From positions 248,001 through 312,000 of the forward strand of contig CAVSCE010000007.1 in assembly GCA_963726375.1 (NCBI GenBank): a stretch of DNA of 64,000 nt, read 5' to 3'. Below the pieces are notes generated by a model. It saw only the letters and a program-made list of their open reading frames with translations, was not told the origin of the DNA and made no database searches. The position numbers were made by a program, and so were the translations under genes. This DNA comes from UTCFX2 sp963726375. GTDB taxonomy: Bacteria > Chloroflexota > Anaerolineae > Anaerolineales > UBA4823. This document shows, one piece after another, positions 1 to 10,339 of the stretch; the first letter of the stretch is position 1; each line of letters opens with the position of its first letter.

Positions 1-1417
1 AAATGGCAGGAAGTGATTGCTGAGGCAAGACGGAGGCGGAGCTACTATAATGGAGGCGGCACTCTGGCTTGTTTTATCGCCAGCCGTTCGGATATCGATG
101 ATATCATTCCACTTCTCACAGCATATCAGATCGAATGGAACAAGCTGCATTATCAGCTGAGAAGGTCAGGGGACTTGCAGCTGCTGAAAGAATTGAGTAT
201 TAGACCTCAAGCATATGCCCGTTTAGCCAATCATTTGGGGATCGCGGAAGAGGATTTCGACCGGCTCTATGCAATCTGGGACCGCGAACTTGGCGCAAAC
301 TTCGAAAAGATTGCCCGGTCTCCATGCGACCTGCAGGTACGCTTGTTGAGTGGATCGATGAGTGAGTACAGGCGGGCGCGCAACTCCTGGTGGGATAACA
401 TTGAAAGCGTCAGACCTGATATCGGTGAGCGGCCGGTATATTTTGTCTCCAGCAACACGCACAGCCTGGCCAATATTCTTTCTGGATTTGCGCTGAAGAA
501 ACAGGATGATTTAGTTTCTACACTCGAGCGCCCTGGTAATTCCGGACTTAAAAACGAATGGACTGATCTGCTGAGCGGGCGCTCGCCGAGCAGCAAGGAA
601 AATTTTCTCTATTATCTGCTGAAGAAAGCCCAACAGCAAGAGAAGGGAACGAGTTTGTTAGACGAGCAGCTGAATTATGAACGCTCGAAGGGGATTCTCG
701 CGCATATCCAGCAAACATTCTTTTGATGTCGAAACCCAAGTGATCGAGATCGCACGTCTGACGCTCGATCAGGTCGATCCAAGGCTTCGGCTAGGAGCGA
801 CGGAACACCTGAGTAAGAGCGACGCCCTGATTCTGAACATCGATTATCCACTCGGTCTTGCAGCATATGATATCCTGGCAGAGGTCTCTGCAAGGGTTGG
901 ATCGGTTTTAGGGGTCTACATCATGGGCAAGGCAGCTACGCTTAACGCTGTTATTGGTGATGTGATGATCTCAAATGTGATTCATGATGAGCATTCTCAA
1001 AACACATACCTTTTCCCTAACTGCTTGTCTGCTGCAGATGTCTATCCGGACTTGACATTTGGAGCAGTACTGGATAATCAAAAATCGGTCACGGTCCAGG
1101 GGACCTTCCTTCAGACTGCAGATTACATGGATGTGTTTTACAGAGAAGGGTACACAGTCATTGAGATGGAGTCGGGTCCTTACCTGTCTGCAGTATTTGA
1201 AATGCACCGCCCAACCCGGCATCCGGTGAATGAAATCATCAACCTGTACGGCTTGCCGTTTGATATTGGACTGGTTCATTATGCTTCGGATACTCCCCTG
1301 GGGAAAGGGAAGAACCTCGGGGCTGGAAGTCTTTCCTACTTCGGGATGGATTCCACTTATGCAGCTACGCTGGCTATCCTGAGGCGTATTTTCAAGCTGG
1401 ATCTACAGCGGATTTAG
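1..1417 (+). CDS. DUF6909-like conserved protein, 5'-truncated by the window edge and frameshifted
   Basis: Uncharacterised protein that I recognise as resembling the DUF6909 family; no reaction is known to me. The frame is open at base 1, so the N-terminus lies outside the window. The first part is read in frame 1 to about base 694. Reading then continues one base out of phase, because the phrase SRISSKHSFDV follows naturally after KGI, so one extra base near 694-700 breaks the frame. The C-terminal part contains NIDYPLG, YIMGKAATLN, HDEHSQNTYLF and a VIEMESGPYLSAVFEM stretch that recalls the substrate-binding Met-Glu of nucleoside phosphorylases. That similarity is an inference only. The stop overlaps the end of the convergent RsmF-like gene by 4 bases. 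Confidence 0.7.
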
Positions 1418-2873
1418 GACCAGCGAAGCCCGCGTGGATAACAGTTTTTTAGCGTACCAGCAACCAACTTCCCCCATCCAATCGGAAATCCATCAGTACA
1501 CACTAAGACCCAACCGTCACCCCCAGAGATGGCTAGGGATTTGCCGTGCAAATATGCGAAGATTTCTCGACTGTCAGACGGCAGGTTGAGTGAATGCTGA
1601 ACCTGCCTCATATCAAGTCCCATAGCCAACGATTGAGATGGCTCAAATCTGAGTTTGTTTGAAAATTCGGATGAATGGAGGGTACCGATCCACCAACCCG
1701 GGTGGATCACTCGTAAACTGGAAAGGTCAGGTAGATTTTCGGAGATATGGTAGATATATGATCCTACCAATCGCAATCGATTTTCACTTGTCAAGCGGTC
1801 TGTAAAAAGGTCGGAGCGAATGTTCTCCTGCCAGAAATCCAGGACACAACGCATTTGGGGTTTGCTCAGGAATTCACCAAACGTTCTATTGTGGTACTGC
1901 TTGCGAGTTGAATGATTTGTTTGCGGATGTGAAGATGGTTTCCGACAAAGCATTGCCACAAAGTGACCTTCACCAGGGGCAGAATGCGGCCAGATCCGAT
2001 CGGCTCGGGATAATTCTGGTAAATGGGAATCCAATATCGCCCAATCCGATCTTGCAGGAGAAGCACCGGCAAGCCGGGGTCTTTCGACGATCTCTAGCTC
2101 AGGCTGATCTTCTAATAACCTGCCGATGACCGTTTCATTCTCGATTGGATTAAACGTACATGTCGAGTAAACCAGCGATCCGCCTGGTTTCAGCATTTTT
2201 ACGGCCGATTTAAGAATTGAAAATTGCCGGAAGGCGCATGATTTGACCAGATTTTTATTCCAATCGCGCCGAGCTGATGCAGTTTTTCGGAACATTCCTT
2301 CGCCAGAACAGGGTGCGTCGACAAGAATCCGGTCAAAAAAATCGGTGAAGGATTTCAGCCAGCCGAGCAGGAATTCCTGGGTGATCGCAGCATTGCGAGC
2401 CCCCCAACGCTCAAGGTTTTGCGCCAGCTCCCATACGCGCTTGGGTGGGTTTCGTTTGCAATCAGCGTTCCTTCGTTTTTCATACAGGAGACAAGGTGTG
2501 TGGTTTTACCCCCAGGCGCCGCACACAAATCCAAGATATTTTCTCCTGGCATCGGATGAAGTACTTCGGCAGAAAGCATCGCCGATGGTTCCTGTACGTA
2601 ATACAATCCAGCAGCATGCTGTGGCTGTTTTCCTGGCGAGGTTAACCCAGGTCCCATTTCGGATTGAATCAAAAAGCCTGCCGAGCACCACGGTACCGGC
2701 GAGAGCCTGATCGGTAGACTCCTCACCAGCTCAGCAGGTGAGATTTTCAGCGTGTTTACTCTCAACCCAGAAACAGGTGGATCGCGAAAAACCGCCTTAA
2801 AGGCTGGGAATTCGTCACCGAGCAGGCGGTGCATCCAGCTCAGAAATTCCGTCGGGATTGGATATTCTTCCAC
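1414..2873 (-). CDS. RsmF/NSUN-type 23S or 16S rRNA (cytosine-C5)-methyltransferase, one frameshift
   Basis: SAM-dependent m5C methyltransferase of the NOL1/NOP2/Sun family, acting on rRNA in the cytoplasm. The N-terminal part reads MEEYPIPTEFLSWMHRLLG and carries the SAM loop LDLCAAPGGKTTHL. Near base 2443 the frame breaks: after ETHPS the better frame gives RVWELAQNLERWGARNAAIT and runs directly into LVDAPCSGEGMF and YSTCTFNPIENE. These contain the two family cysteines (PC and TC motifs) used for catalysis and product release. The C-terminal third, with HNRTFGEF and later a GWGKLVAG segment, matches the RNA-binding PUA-like tail found in RsmF-type enzymes. Total length is about 486 residues, normal for RsmF. 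One missing base is the simplest explanation of the break. Confidence 0.85.
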
Positions 2874-2893
2874 TGAATATAGCGCGGGTTGTT

Positions 2894-4243
2894 TCAGTCC
2901 TTCACTGCTTTATCGACATCTGTGAGGGCTTTATCCAGTACGGTAAAACCTTCTTTGAGCTGATTTTCAGTAATGATCAGCGGTGGGATGATCAAGATTG
3001 TATGCCAGTGCGTATAAATGTAGACTCCCTGGTCAAGTAAATACTTGCGCAGTGCGTTCATTTCCGGGCTGCTGCCGTTGAAGGGTGCCATCGGTTCTTT
3101 TGTGTGCCTGTCTCGAACGAGTTCCACAATACCAAACAATCCGATCGAACGGACTTCTCCGATGGAACGGTGCTGCTCGCCCAGGTCAGTGAGCATTCTA
3201 TGGAAGACTGGTCCAATTGCGGCAGTGCGTTCGACCAGACGATCTTCCTGCATCACCTGGATATTAGCGATAGCCGCGGCAAGCGAGATCGGGTGAGAAT
3301 TGTACGTTAGCCCACCTTGATAAACACGATCTTTGAAATATTCGTGGATTTCCGGGAGCATGGCTACCGCTCCCAACGGCGCATAGGCTGAAGTGAGGCC
3401 TTTTGCCATGACCATCAAATCAGGAACCGTCTGCCAGTGATCGATCGCAAACCAACGCCCGGTGCGTCCAAATCCGCTCATCACTTCGTCTGCAATCAGC
3501 AGAATCCCATAACGGTCGCAGAGAGCCCGGACTCCCTGGAGATAACCATCAGGTGGGATGATCACGCCGTTCGTCCCAGTCACAGTCTCGATCAGGATCG
3601 CTGCTATGGTGTGTGGGCCTTCATACCGGATGATTTCTTCGAGATGATTCAGATAATCCTCACAGAAGTCTGCTTCAGAGATATCTGGATTTGTCCTGTG
3701 GAAAGTCGAACGATACCGGTAGGGGTCGAGGAAATGAACGACTCCAGGCATTGTGTTCGGTTCCCAGGCGAAGCGGCGGGGGTCTCCTGTCGCAGCGATC
3801 GCTCCAGCAGAAGCGCCATGATATGATCGGTAGCGGGCGAGGATTTTATGCCGGCCGGTATAGGCTCGAGCCAGTTTTATCGCATTTTCGTTTGCATCTG
3901 CGCCGCCTAGCGTGAATAGAAAGTGGTCGAGATTTCCGGGCGTGATCTCAGAAAGCAGCTTCCCGAGAACAGCCCGTGGTTTGGTTGCCATCGGCGGGCC
4001 GGCGAATGGAAGCTGGCGGGCTTGTTCGACAATTGCATTAATCACACGCTCGTCCCCATGGCCGATGTTCACGCACATCACCATTGAGTTTAGATCGAGG
4101 TATCTTTTATCGTTCACATCCCAGAAATAAACGCCTTTGGCGCGCTTGATGGGGATCGGTGCGACGCTGCCCTGAGCTGACCAGGTCCAAAAAGAATGTT
4201 CGAGGGAGAGGGCGAGAATATCAGAATCAGAAATTTCTATCAT
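2894..4243 (-). CDS. Class III (omega-type) pyridoxal-phosphate aminotransferase
   Basis: PLP-dependent transaminase of the class III family (ornithine/GABA/beta-alanine/taurine type) moving an amino group between an omega-amino donor and a keto acid. It is 449 residues, full length. Visible motifs are the cofactor loop GGADANENAIKLARAYTG (about 113-130), YHGAS (141-145), the Asp-Glu of LLIADEVMSGFGRTGRW (252-253) and the Schiff-base lysine in MVMAKGLTSAYAPLGA (Lys281). The start MIEISDSDILALSLEHSFWTWSAQ is plausible. Substrate cannot be told from the sequence; the N-terminal layout recalls taurine-pyruvate or aspartate aminotransferase-family annotations. It lies 20 bases downstream of the RsmF-like gene start on the same strand, so it is transcribed first and may be co-transcribed with it. 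Confidence 0.85.
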   Translation of the reverse strand: MIEISDSDILALSLEHSFWTWSAQGSVAPIPIKRAKGVYFWDVNDKRYLDLNSMVMCVNIGHGDERVINAIVEQARQLPFAGPPMATKPRAVLGKLLSEITPGNLDHFLFTLGGADANENAIKLARAYTGRHKILARYRSYHGASAGAIAATGDPRRFAWEPNTMPGVVHFLDPYRYRSTFHRTNPDISEADFCEDYLNHLEEIIRYEGPHTIAAILIETVTGTNGVIIPPDGYLQGVRALCDRYGILLIADEVMSGFGRTGRWFAIDHWQTVPDLMVMAKGLTSAYAPLGAVAMLPEIHEYFKDRVYQGGLTYNSHPISLAAAIANIQVMQEDRLVERTAAIGPVFHRMLTDLGEQHRSIGEVRSIGLFGIVELVRDRHTKEPMAPFNGSSPEMNALRKYLLDQGVYIYTHWHTILIIPPLIITENQLKEGFTVLDKALTDVDKAVKD

Positions 4244-4469
4244 AGCTCCTCTGCAAGTTCCGTGAAGAGATCATTTTCAATCCTATCACAGAACAAAAAT
4301 ATTGGAAGATGCGAGCATGTTCTACAAATACTTAAGCCCTTGATAATATCCTCGTCTTGTTGTCCGTCCGGATCGAAAGTACTTCATTAATCATGAGATC
4401 GAGGATTTAAATATGCCAGAATGAGTACTGATCTGGATTGAAATCATATTCAATATCACTTACCTTTGT

Positions 4470-5147
4470 GTGATTTGGGGATTGGTAGGCGTCATGTTTT
4501 GGCGGCAAAACGAGCTGGAACCATGCGAACGGCGGCAGGGAAATTTGGCAATTGCTGCCTTCGGCCTCCTGGCGTTGGGTGATACGGGTCATGTTGGTTT
4601 TCGGGTATGGGCTTATGCGCTTGGACGATTAGACAGCAGCATCCAGCTATTAGGTTTTCGCTTGAGCCTGGTCGGTGCAGGCGCGTTAATGACCGCGGTT
4701 ACTGTTACGCTCTTTTATGTATTCATGCTCGAGCTTTGGCGGGTGCGGTTCGATCGAAAATATGGCTGGTTTGAAGCTGTCCTGATTGGTTCGGCAATCA
4801 TCCGATTATTATTAATGACACTTCCGATGAATGCCTGGCAGAGTATCGTCCCACCTCAACCCTGGGCAACAGTCCGAAATTTCCCATTGATCATCCAGGG
4901 ATTAGGTCTTTCGTACCTGATCTTTAGGGAAGCTCGGAAGGTAAATGACCGGACCTTCTATTGGATAGGAATAAGCATCCTGATCTCTTATGCCTGTTAT
5001 CTGCCAGTGATCCTGTTTGTCCAAGTTTTGCCAGTGATCGGTATGTTAATGATCCCAAAAACGATGGCGTACGTAGCGATCGGTTTCCTGATTTATCACG
5101 ACCTTTATATAATTCACACAGTAAAAGAGCAAGTCATTACCGGCTGA
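4470..5147 (+). CDS. Polytopic membrane protein of unknown function
   Basis: Unrecognised integral membrane protein with about six or seven hydrophobic segments: LVGVMFW, LAIAAFGLLALG, a LVGAGALMTAVTVTLFYVFML block, VLIGSAIIRLLLM, FPLIIQGLGLSYLIF, YWIGISILISYACYLPVILFV and MAYVAIGFLIYHDLY. The GTG at 4470 is the first standard start in frame. However, the open frame extends back to 4425 and encodes a further hydrophobic run (VLIWIEIIFNITYLCVIWG), so a transmembrane helix is probably missing from this model. ATG 4413 is in the same frame but is followed by TGA at 4422. A one-base error there, or an upstream non-ATG start, may explain this. It is flanked by convergently and divergently oriented genes with no functional clue. 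Confidence 0.6.
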   Translation: MIWGLVGVMFWRQNELEPCERRQGNLAIAAFGLLALGDTGHVGFRVWAYALGRLDSSIQLLGFRLSLVGAGALMTAVTVTLFYVFMLELWRVRFDRKYGWFEAVLIGSAIIRLLLMTLPMNAWQSIVPPQPWATVRNFPLIIQGLGLSYLIFREARKVNDRTFYWIGISILISYACYLPVILFVQVLPVIGMLMIPKTMAYVAIGFLIYHDLYIIHTVKEQVITG

Positions 5148-5223
5148 TAGATATCTGGGTAGCACTTGTACCAGAACGAAGGTCATCGGTACCGATCTCT
5201 CAGAAATCCGAGTGATAAATTTC

Positions 5224-6156
5224 TCAGGCCAGGTTTCGGACTTTGTGCCAATAGCGGAAAATTCCTGAGGCAGACATCCAGGATGGATTGGCAGCTTCAA
5301 AAGCCTGGATATCGCTTTCAGACAAACCATCTTTTTGAGCGCGCATTTCCACCCAATCTAAATATTTCTCATTCAGACGCTCAACGGACGGGGATTGTGC
5401 CATTTCCTGGACGATCCAGGCTTCTGTCTCCGTCAGCAACTGCTCCATTTTGCTTAGCTGCCATCCGGAATCCGAAAAAATGCCAAAATGTGTGGGGACT
5501 ATTGCAGAGAACCTGCCGGTGTGATAAAGCTTAACCAGCTTGTTCAGGCTTTCACGCCAGAGCTCAAGGTGAAATTCAGGCGGCACCATTGGGAGACTCA
5601 GATGAGGGACTCTGTCCGACACGAACTCCTCCAATATCACCGGAAAAACAGTGATCTTCGAACAGGTAAACCAGATGGTGAAAGGCATGACCGGGCGTAT
5701 CGATTGCTGTGAACTGTAAATCTTCGATTTCGATCACCTCGTCGTCGCTGTGAACGATAAGTTTTTCAGCTGGAACCGGGAGAAATTCACCCCATAGGCT
5801 TTCCATCTTCTCACCATAAATCCGGCTGGCGCTCATGAGTAATTTCTCGGGATCTTCCATATGTGGCGCCCCAACAGGATGCAGATGTATTCGGGCTCCC
5901 TGCCTGGCCCACCAGCCAGCCGAGCCAGCATGGTCAAGGTGTATGTGAGTGATGAGGACATCGGTGATATCACCCGGTTTAACCCATGAGCGTTGATCGC
6001 ATCGATCAAATTCGCAATTGTAGATCCAGGTCCGCATTCGACTAGGACAGCACCTTTCGCATGAGGAATAAGATAGGCAGCAATCGTCCCAGGTAAATCG
6101 AGAAAGCCCAGGTCGAGCGTGTGTACATTGTGATTCAGATCAAGCAAAGGTCTCAT
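5224..6156 (-). CDS. MBL-fold metallo-hydrolase, two frameshifts
   Basis: Metallo-beta-lactamase-superfamily hydrolase of the glyoxalase II-like type, probably a cytoplasmic thioester or lactone hydrolase; substrate unknown. It is spread over three frames that join without a gap. MRPLLDLNHNVHTLDLGFLD to AHGLN is followed, after a break near 5982, by PGDITDVLITHIHLDHAGSAGW, which carries the zinc motif HxHxDH. FTAIDTPGHAFHHLVYLFED and CFSGDIGGVRVGQ then follow. A second break near 5620 leads to RVPHLSLPMVPPEFHLELW and FSAIVPTHFGIF, which supplies the last metal histidine. The start is placed at ATG 6156 because upstream codons in frame look non-homologous. Full length is about 310 residues, normal for this subgroup. 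Confidence 0.78.
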
Positions 6157-6345
6157 ATGAAACTCCCTGTATTTAGACTGGCGAGCCAATTGTAACCGAT
6201 CTGTATAATTATGTCAGAGATTATGATATTGGTCTGAAAATGGAATACAAATGTAACTTCGAAAACCTGTTCTACTATGCTAGAATTGAAAAGATATTTT
6301 CCAGAATTCATTTAAAAAATATTTCACCCATTTACCTGATCGAAT

Positions 6346-7332
6346 ATGTCCGAAATCACGTTGTTAATCGTTGAAGATCATGACATCCTGCGGGAAGGAT
6401 TACAAATTCTACTCGAGACAGAGGGGTATCAAGTCATTACTGCGTGTCATGGTAAAGACGCGCTCAAGCAGATGAAAATGACTGTCCCGGATCTGATCCT
6501 ATCCGATATTTCCATGCCAGAAATGAATGGGTATGAGTTTTATGAGGCGGTGCGTTCCCATCCGGAATGGGTCCCGATCCCGTTTATTTTCCTGACCGCC
6601 CGAGGAGATCGAGATGACCTCTATACCAGCAAGAAATTGGGCGCTGAAGATTATCTGGTTAAACCGGTGGAACGACATGAGCTGGTTACAACCATTCGTT
6701 CTCGGGTTGAGCGCAATCAGCAGCTGATGCTCGCCCAGCTCCAACAAGCGTATGAATTGAGCTTGATCATGCTTGCGAACGCGATAGAACTGCGCGACAG
6801 TTATACTCGAGGGCATGTCGAACGAGTTATGGAATTAGCGGTGATGATTGCTGAAAAACTCGGGTTAAATCGCTCGCAAATCGTGTCTTTGCGTTTTGGC
6901 GCGATTTTGCATGATATTGGAAAGATATATATCCGTGAGGGGGTTCTACGAAAACCTGGCCCATTGGATGACCAGGAATGGAGCGAGATGAAAAGGCACA
7001 CGGAAATTGGGGCTGAACTGCTTCAAAAAATACCCTACCTTGCCGGTGCAATCCCTATCATAAAATATCACCACGAGCGTTGGGATGGACAGGGATACCC
7101 GGAAGGGCTATCAGGAGATGCGATCCCGATCGAAGCGCGCGTAGTTGCTGTTGCAGACGCCTTTGATGCGATGACAACCAGAAGAGTTTACCAGCCGGAG
7201 TGTTCGCCAGAAAAAGCGATCGAAGAAATCCTGGAAAATGCCGGCAGCCGCTACGATCCGACGGTTGTCCAAGCGTTTATTTCCGTGAGAAATTTCGACT
7301 CAGATGGATTCCTGACTGCTGGCTTGATTTAA
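6346..7332 (+). CDS. Response regulator with HD-GYP output domain (c-di-GMP phosphodiesterase type)
   Basis: Two-domain signalling protein, cytoplasmic. The receiver domain (1-125) has the acidic pair near Asp11, the phospho-acceptor Asp54 in LSDISMPEMNG, and Lys106 in YLVKP. A short helical linker (126-145) leads into an HD-GYP domain (146-315) with TRGHVERV, the metal pair His189-Asp190 in ILHDIGK, HTEIG, the paired His242-His243 in KYHHERWDGQGYP and VADAFDAMTT. All key HD-GYP residues are present, so it should hydrolyse cyclic di-GMP to pGpG or GMP when phosphorylated. No partner histidine kinase lies nearby, so it is an orphan regulator. Upstream (6190-6345) is AT-rich and holds the likely promoter; there is no clear Shine-Dalgarno. 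Confidence 0.9.
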   Translation: MSEITLLIVEDHDILREGLQILLETEGYQVITACHGKDALKQMKMTVPDLILSDISMPEMNGYEFYEAVRSHPEWVPIPFIFLTARGDRDDLYTSKKLGAEDYLVKPVERHELVTTIRSRVERNQQLMLAQLQQAYELSLIMLANAIELRDSYTRGHVERVMELAVMIAEKLGLNRSQIVSLRFGAILHDIGKIYIREGVLRKPGPLDDQEWSEMKRHTEIGAELLQKIPYLAGAIPIIKYHHERWDGQGYPEGLSGDAIPIEARVVAVADAFDAMTTRRVYQPECSPEKAIEEILENAGSRYDPTVVQAFISVRNFDSDGFLTAGLI

Positions 7333-7345
7333 CGACTGAATTTCT

Positions 7346-8270
7346 TCAGCGGTTAATTATAATTTCGGCTGCACCAAGATTGTCTATAAGCTGATCCAGG
7401 CTGCGTGGACCAATGATTGGGCTCGTAATTAGGGGATTTGAAAGCAGCCAAGCCAACGCAATTTGCGAGATTGATGCTCTCGCATGCGCCTGGGTTATTT
7501 TTTCCATCACTTCTAGCAATTGCCAGTTTTTCTCGGAAAAATAGCGTGAAGCTCTTCCCTTGCGTGCGCTCTCGGGGACGATCCCGGGTCGATATTTTCC
7601 GGTCAGAAATCCAGCGGCCAGTGGGCTGTATGGAAGCACAGCTAAACCATATTCTCTGGCTACGTCTGCGAGCTCGCTTTCGAATTCTTTACGGTGGACA
7701 AGGTTATAATGCGGCTGCAGAGATTGGTATTGGACCAGATGGTAATGCCGCGCAGCCCGAAATCGCGGCGGTCAGACGCCAGGCAGGGTAGTTGGAAGCG
7801 CCGATGTACCTGACTTTCCCTTTCAGGACCAAATCATCATAAGCCTGGAGCGTCTCATCGATAGGGGTGTTTTCATCGAACCAATGGGATTGATAAAGGT
7901 CGAGATAGTCGGTATCTAGACGTCGAAGCGAACCGTCCACAGCACTGAATATGTGCGCCCTGGAGAGACCTTCGTCATTTGGCCATTTGCCTGTTCGTCC
8001 ACGGACTTTAGTGGCGATGACAATTTGGTCACGCGGAATGGATGATTTCTTCATCCAGCGACCGATAATTTCTTCAGCTACACCGCCTGGATTACCAGGG
8101 ACCCAATTGGAATAGATGTCTGCAGTATCAATGAAATTTATCCCGGCCTCAAAGCTAGCATCCAGGATTTTATATGAAAGTCCCTCTTCGGCAGTCCAGC
8201 CGAACTGCATAGTGCCCAGGCACAACTCGGACACTTTTAAACCGGTGCGACCAAGATTTCGATATTTCAT
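7346..8270 (-). CDS. Aldo/keto reductase, one frameshift
   Basis: NAD(P)H-dependent aldo/keto reductase of the YajO/Tas-like group, expected to reduce aldehydes or sugars in the cytoplasm. The N-terminal 165 residues read MKYRNLGRTGLKVSELCLGTMQFGW with FIDTADIYS (catalytic Asp and Tyr), the catalytic Lys in IATKVRG and LYQSHWFD. After ISxFGLRGI the frame shifts near 7755. The other frame gives QYQSLQPHYNLVHRKEFES, then LPYSPLAAGFLTGKYRPG, and ends with IIGPRSLDQLIDNLGAAEI. It is the last gene of a four-gene minus-strand block, 4 bases after galE. Confidence 0.85.
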
Positions 8271-8273
8271 CGT

Positions 8274-9287
8274 TTACTCATAACCTTTCGGGTTCTGCGA
8301 TTGCCAGCGCCAGGAGTCCTCACAGATCACATCCATGTCCCTTTGAGTGCTCCATCCCAATTCATATTTCGCTTTGCTTAAATCTGCCAGGCTGATGGCA
8401 ATATCCCCGGGTCGTCGCTCACAGATCTTGTATGGGATTTTGCGATTGCTGGCCTTTTCAAATGCGCCTACGATATCCAGAACACTGAAGCCTTTCTTCG
8501 AGCCAAGGTTGTAGATCACCAGTCCCGGATTTTGATTTAATTTATCCAGGGCTTTGATATGTCCGTCAGCCAGGTCTACAACGTGAATGTAATCTCTCAC
8601 GCCAGTCCCATCGGGGGTAGCATAATCGCCTCCCCAAATACGCAGATAAGGTCTGCGGCCGACTGCCACTTGAGCGATGTAAGGCATCAGATTGCCCGGG
8701 ATCCCTTCCGGATCTTCGCCAATCTGCCCGGAAGGGTGAGCGCCGACAGGATTAAAATAACGGAGAATCGCAATATTCCAGGATGGATCTGCAGTGTAAA
8801 GATCCTCGAGCATGATTTCATTCATGCGCTTTGTGCGTCCATATGGGTTAACCTGACGATCGCATGGGAAATTCTCGAAAATTGGCACGCTTTGCGGATC
8901 ACCATAAACAGTCGCTGACGAACTAAATACGATATTCTTGACTCCATGTTTGACCATCAGGCTGAACAGGTGCAGGCTCCCGGTCAGATTGTTGTTGTAA
9001 TAGCGCAAAGGCTCTTTTACCGATTCCCCCGGGGCTTTAAGCGCTGCGAAGTGAATGACTGCATCAAATCTGGAAGACTGAAAAACCGTATCGAGACCTT
9101 GGTGATCGAGCAGGTCGATTTTATGGAAGATCAGCGGTTTACCGCACAATTTCTGGACCCGCCGGAGCGATTCTTCCTTACTGTTGACCAGGTTATCAAT
9201 CACGGTTACTTGAAATCCTGCTTGAAGCAGCGCCAGGCAAGTATGACTGCCAATATAACCAGCGCCTCCAGTGACAAGAATATTCAT
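8274..9287 (-). CDS. galE: UDP-glucose 4-epimerase
   Basis: NAD-dependent epimerase interconverting UDP-glucose and UDP-galactose for polysaccharide synthesis or galactose use. It is 337 residues, full length. The Rossmann glycine motif is GGAGYIGSH (residues 7-15). The short-chain dehydrogenase triad is visible as Ser124 in FSSSATVYG and Tyr149-x3-Lys153 in NPYGRTKRMNE. NNNLTGSLHL, LRYFNPVGAHPSG and GDYATPDGTGVRDYIHVVDLA are diagnostic of GalE rather than of other NDP-sugar epimerases. Its ATG overlaps the TGA of the upstream AIR-synthase-like gene (ATGA), so the two are translationally coupled. Confidence 0.93.
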   Translation of the reverse strand: MNILVTGGAGYIGSHTCLALLQAGFQVTVIDNLVNSKEESLRRVQKLCGKPLIFHKIDLLDHQGLDTVFQSSRFDAVIHFAALKAPGESVKEPLRYYNNNLTGSLHLFSLMVKHGVKNIVFSSSATVYGDPQSVPIFENFPCDRQVNPYGRTKRMNEIMLEDLYTADPSWNIAILRYFNPVGAHPSGQIGEDPEGIPGNLMPYIAQVAVGRRPYLRIWGGDYATPDGTGVRDYIHVVDLADGHIKALDKLNQNPGLVIYNLGSKKGFSVLDIVGAFEKASNRKIPYKICERRPGDIAISLADLSKAKYELGWSTQRDMDVICEDSWRWQSQNPKGYE

Positions 9288-10338
9288 TCGACTCTTCTTT
9301 CTAATTTTTTATCGAATATGTTCGAGATTTGATCTCGATCTGGGCGAGGGAGAGGAGGAGATCCTGGGATGCTGCCGTTCACAACGCAAGGTGTTTTTGC
9401 AGGTTCTTCAACCCGGCCGATAGTGGTGCATTCAATCCCTGCTAGCTGAATGGCCCGGCATATTTCAGAAGCTTTCTCATCTGAAGCAGCGATAAGAAGC
9501 GATCCTGAGGAGATTGCGGCAAATGGATCCAAACCCAGTCCCTGGCAGATCTTTTCCGCCAGCGGGTAGATTGGAAAATTTGTGGACTAACCATTAAATT
9601 GTGTCCGCATGCTTCGGCAAGCTCCCAAAGCGCGGAATAGAGGCCGCCTTCGGTGGGATCGTGCATCGCATGGATACCGGACACCGATCGAGCTGCCATC
9701 ACATCCTTCTGTATACTGATCCCTGGATGATACAGGAAATCTCGAGCAGCAATCAGTTCGGCTTTACTGAGAGAGATTGGTGGTTGGAGAAGGATTTCTG
9801 GAGCATCGCGCCCTAAGATTGCAATCATCTCGATGGGGACTCGCTTGGTTAGAAGCAGCAGATCGCCGGATCGAGCACCCTGTGGTGTGATCCATTGATC
9901 CTGTTCGACTTCTCCAATTATGGTTCCAACCACGATTGGTCGATCCAACCCCTTGGTGATCTCAGTGTGCCCACCGACAATGGCAATTCCCATTTCCTGG
10001 CAAGCCTGACTCAGGTCCATGCTGATTTGTCTGGCCAATAAACGAGCATCTTTTTCTGGAAGCAAAACAGTCGTGAGCATCCAGCGTGGAACGGCTCCAG
10101 TCGTAAGGATGTCGTTAACATTTATCTGAACAACGTACCACCCGATCGAATTGGTTGCAAATGTGATAGGATCTGTTTTTAGAACCAGTATCCGCCCAGA
10201 TGGATTAACGATCGCACAATCCAAACCGATCCCAGGACCAAGGATGACTTCTGGACCAGCCGGAGGCAAACACCCGAGAAGGTCTTTCAGAAGCGAAGCG
10301 GGTAGCTTTCCAGTTGGAAGGGAGTCAGCGGTCTTTCA
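9284..10338 (-). CDS. AIR synthase-related (PurM/HypE/ThiL-fold) ATP-dependent protein, two frameshifts
   Basis: Member of the PurM-like superfamily (HypE, SelD, ThiL, AIR synthetase), which bind and use ATP. The specific substrate is unknown. Readable motifs are VILGPGIGLDCAIV, VVQINVNDILTTGAVPRWMLTTVLLP (Asn-Asp metal loop), GIAIVGGHTEIT and MHDPTEGGLYSALWELAEA, all close to HypE. There is no hydrogenase or Hyp gene here, so I do not call it hypE. A break near 9575 separates PQIF from PIYPLAEKICQGLGLDPFAA. Near the 5' end, the frame that encodes LPTGKLPASLLKDLLG is blocked by TGA, although an ATG at 10338 sits one base after the upstream gene's stop; a one-base error there is likely. Coupling on both sides marks one operon. 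Confidence 0.75.
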
Positions 10339-10339
10339 T

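Noticed and set aside
9284..10338. Calling the PurM-like gene hypE
   Set aside because: The motifs resemble HypE, but there is no hydrogenase or other hyp gene nearby and the C-terminal cysteine motif of HypE (PRIC) is not seen.
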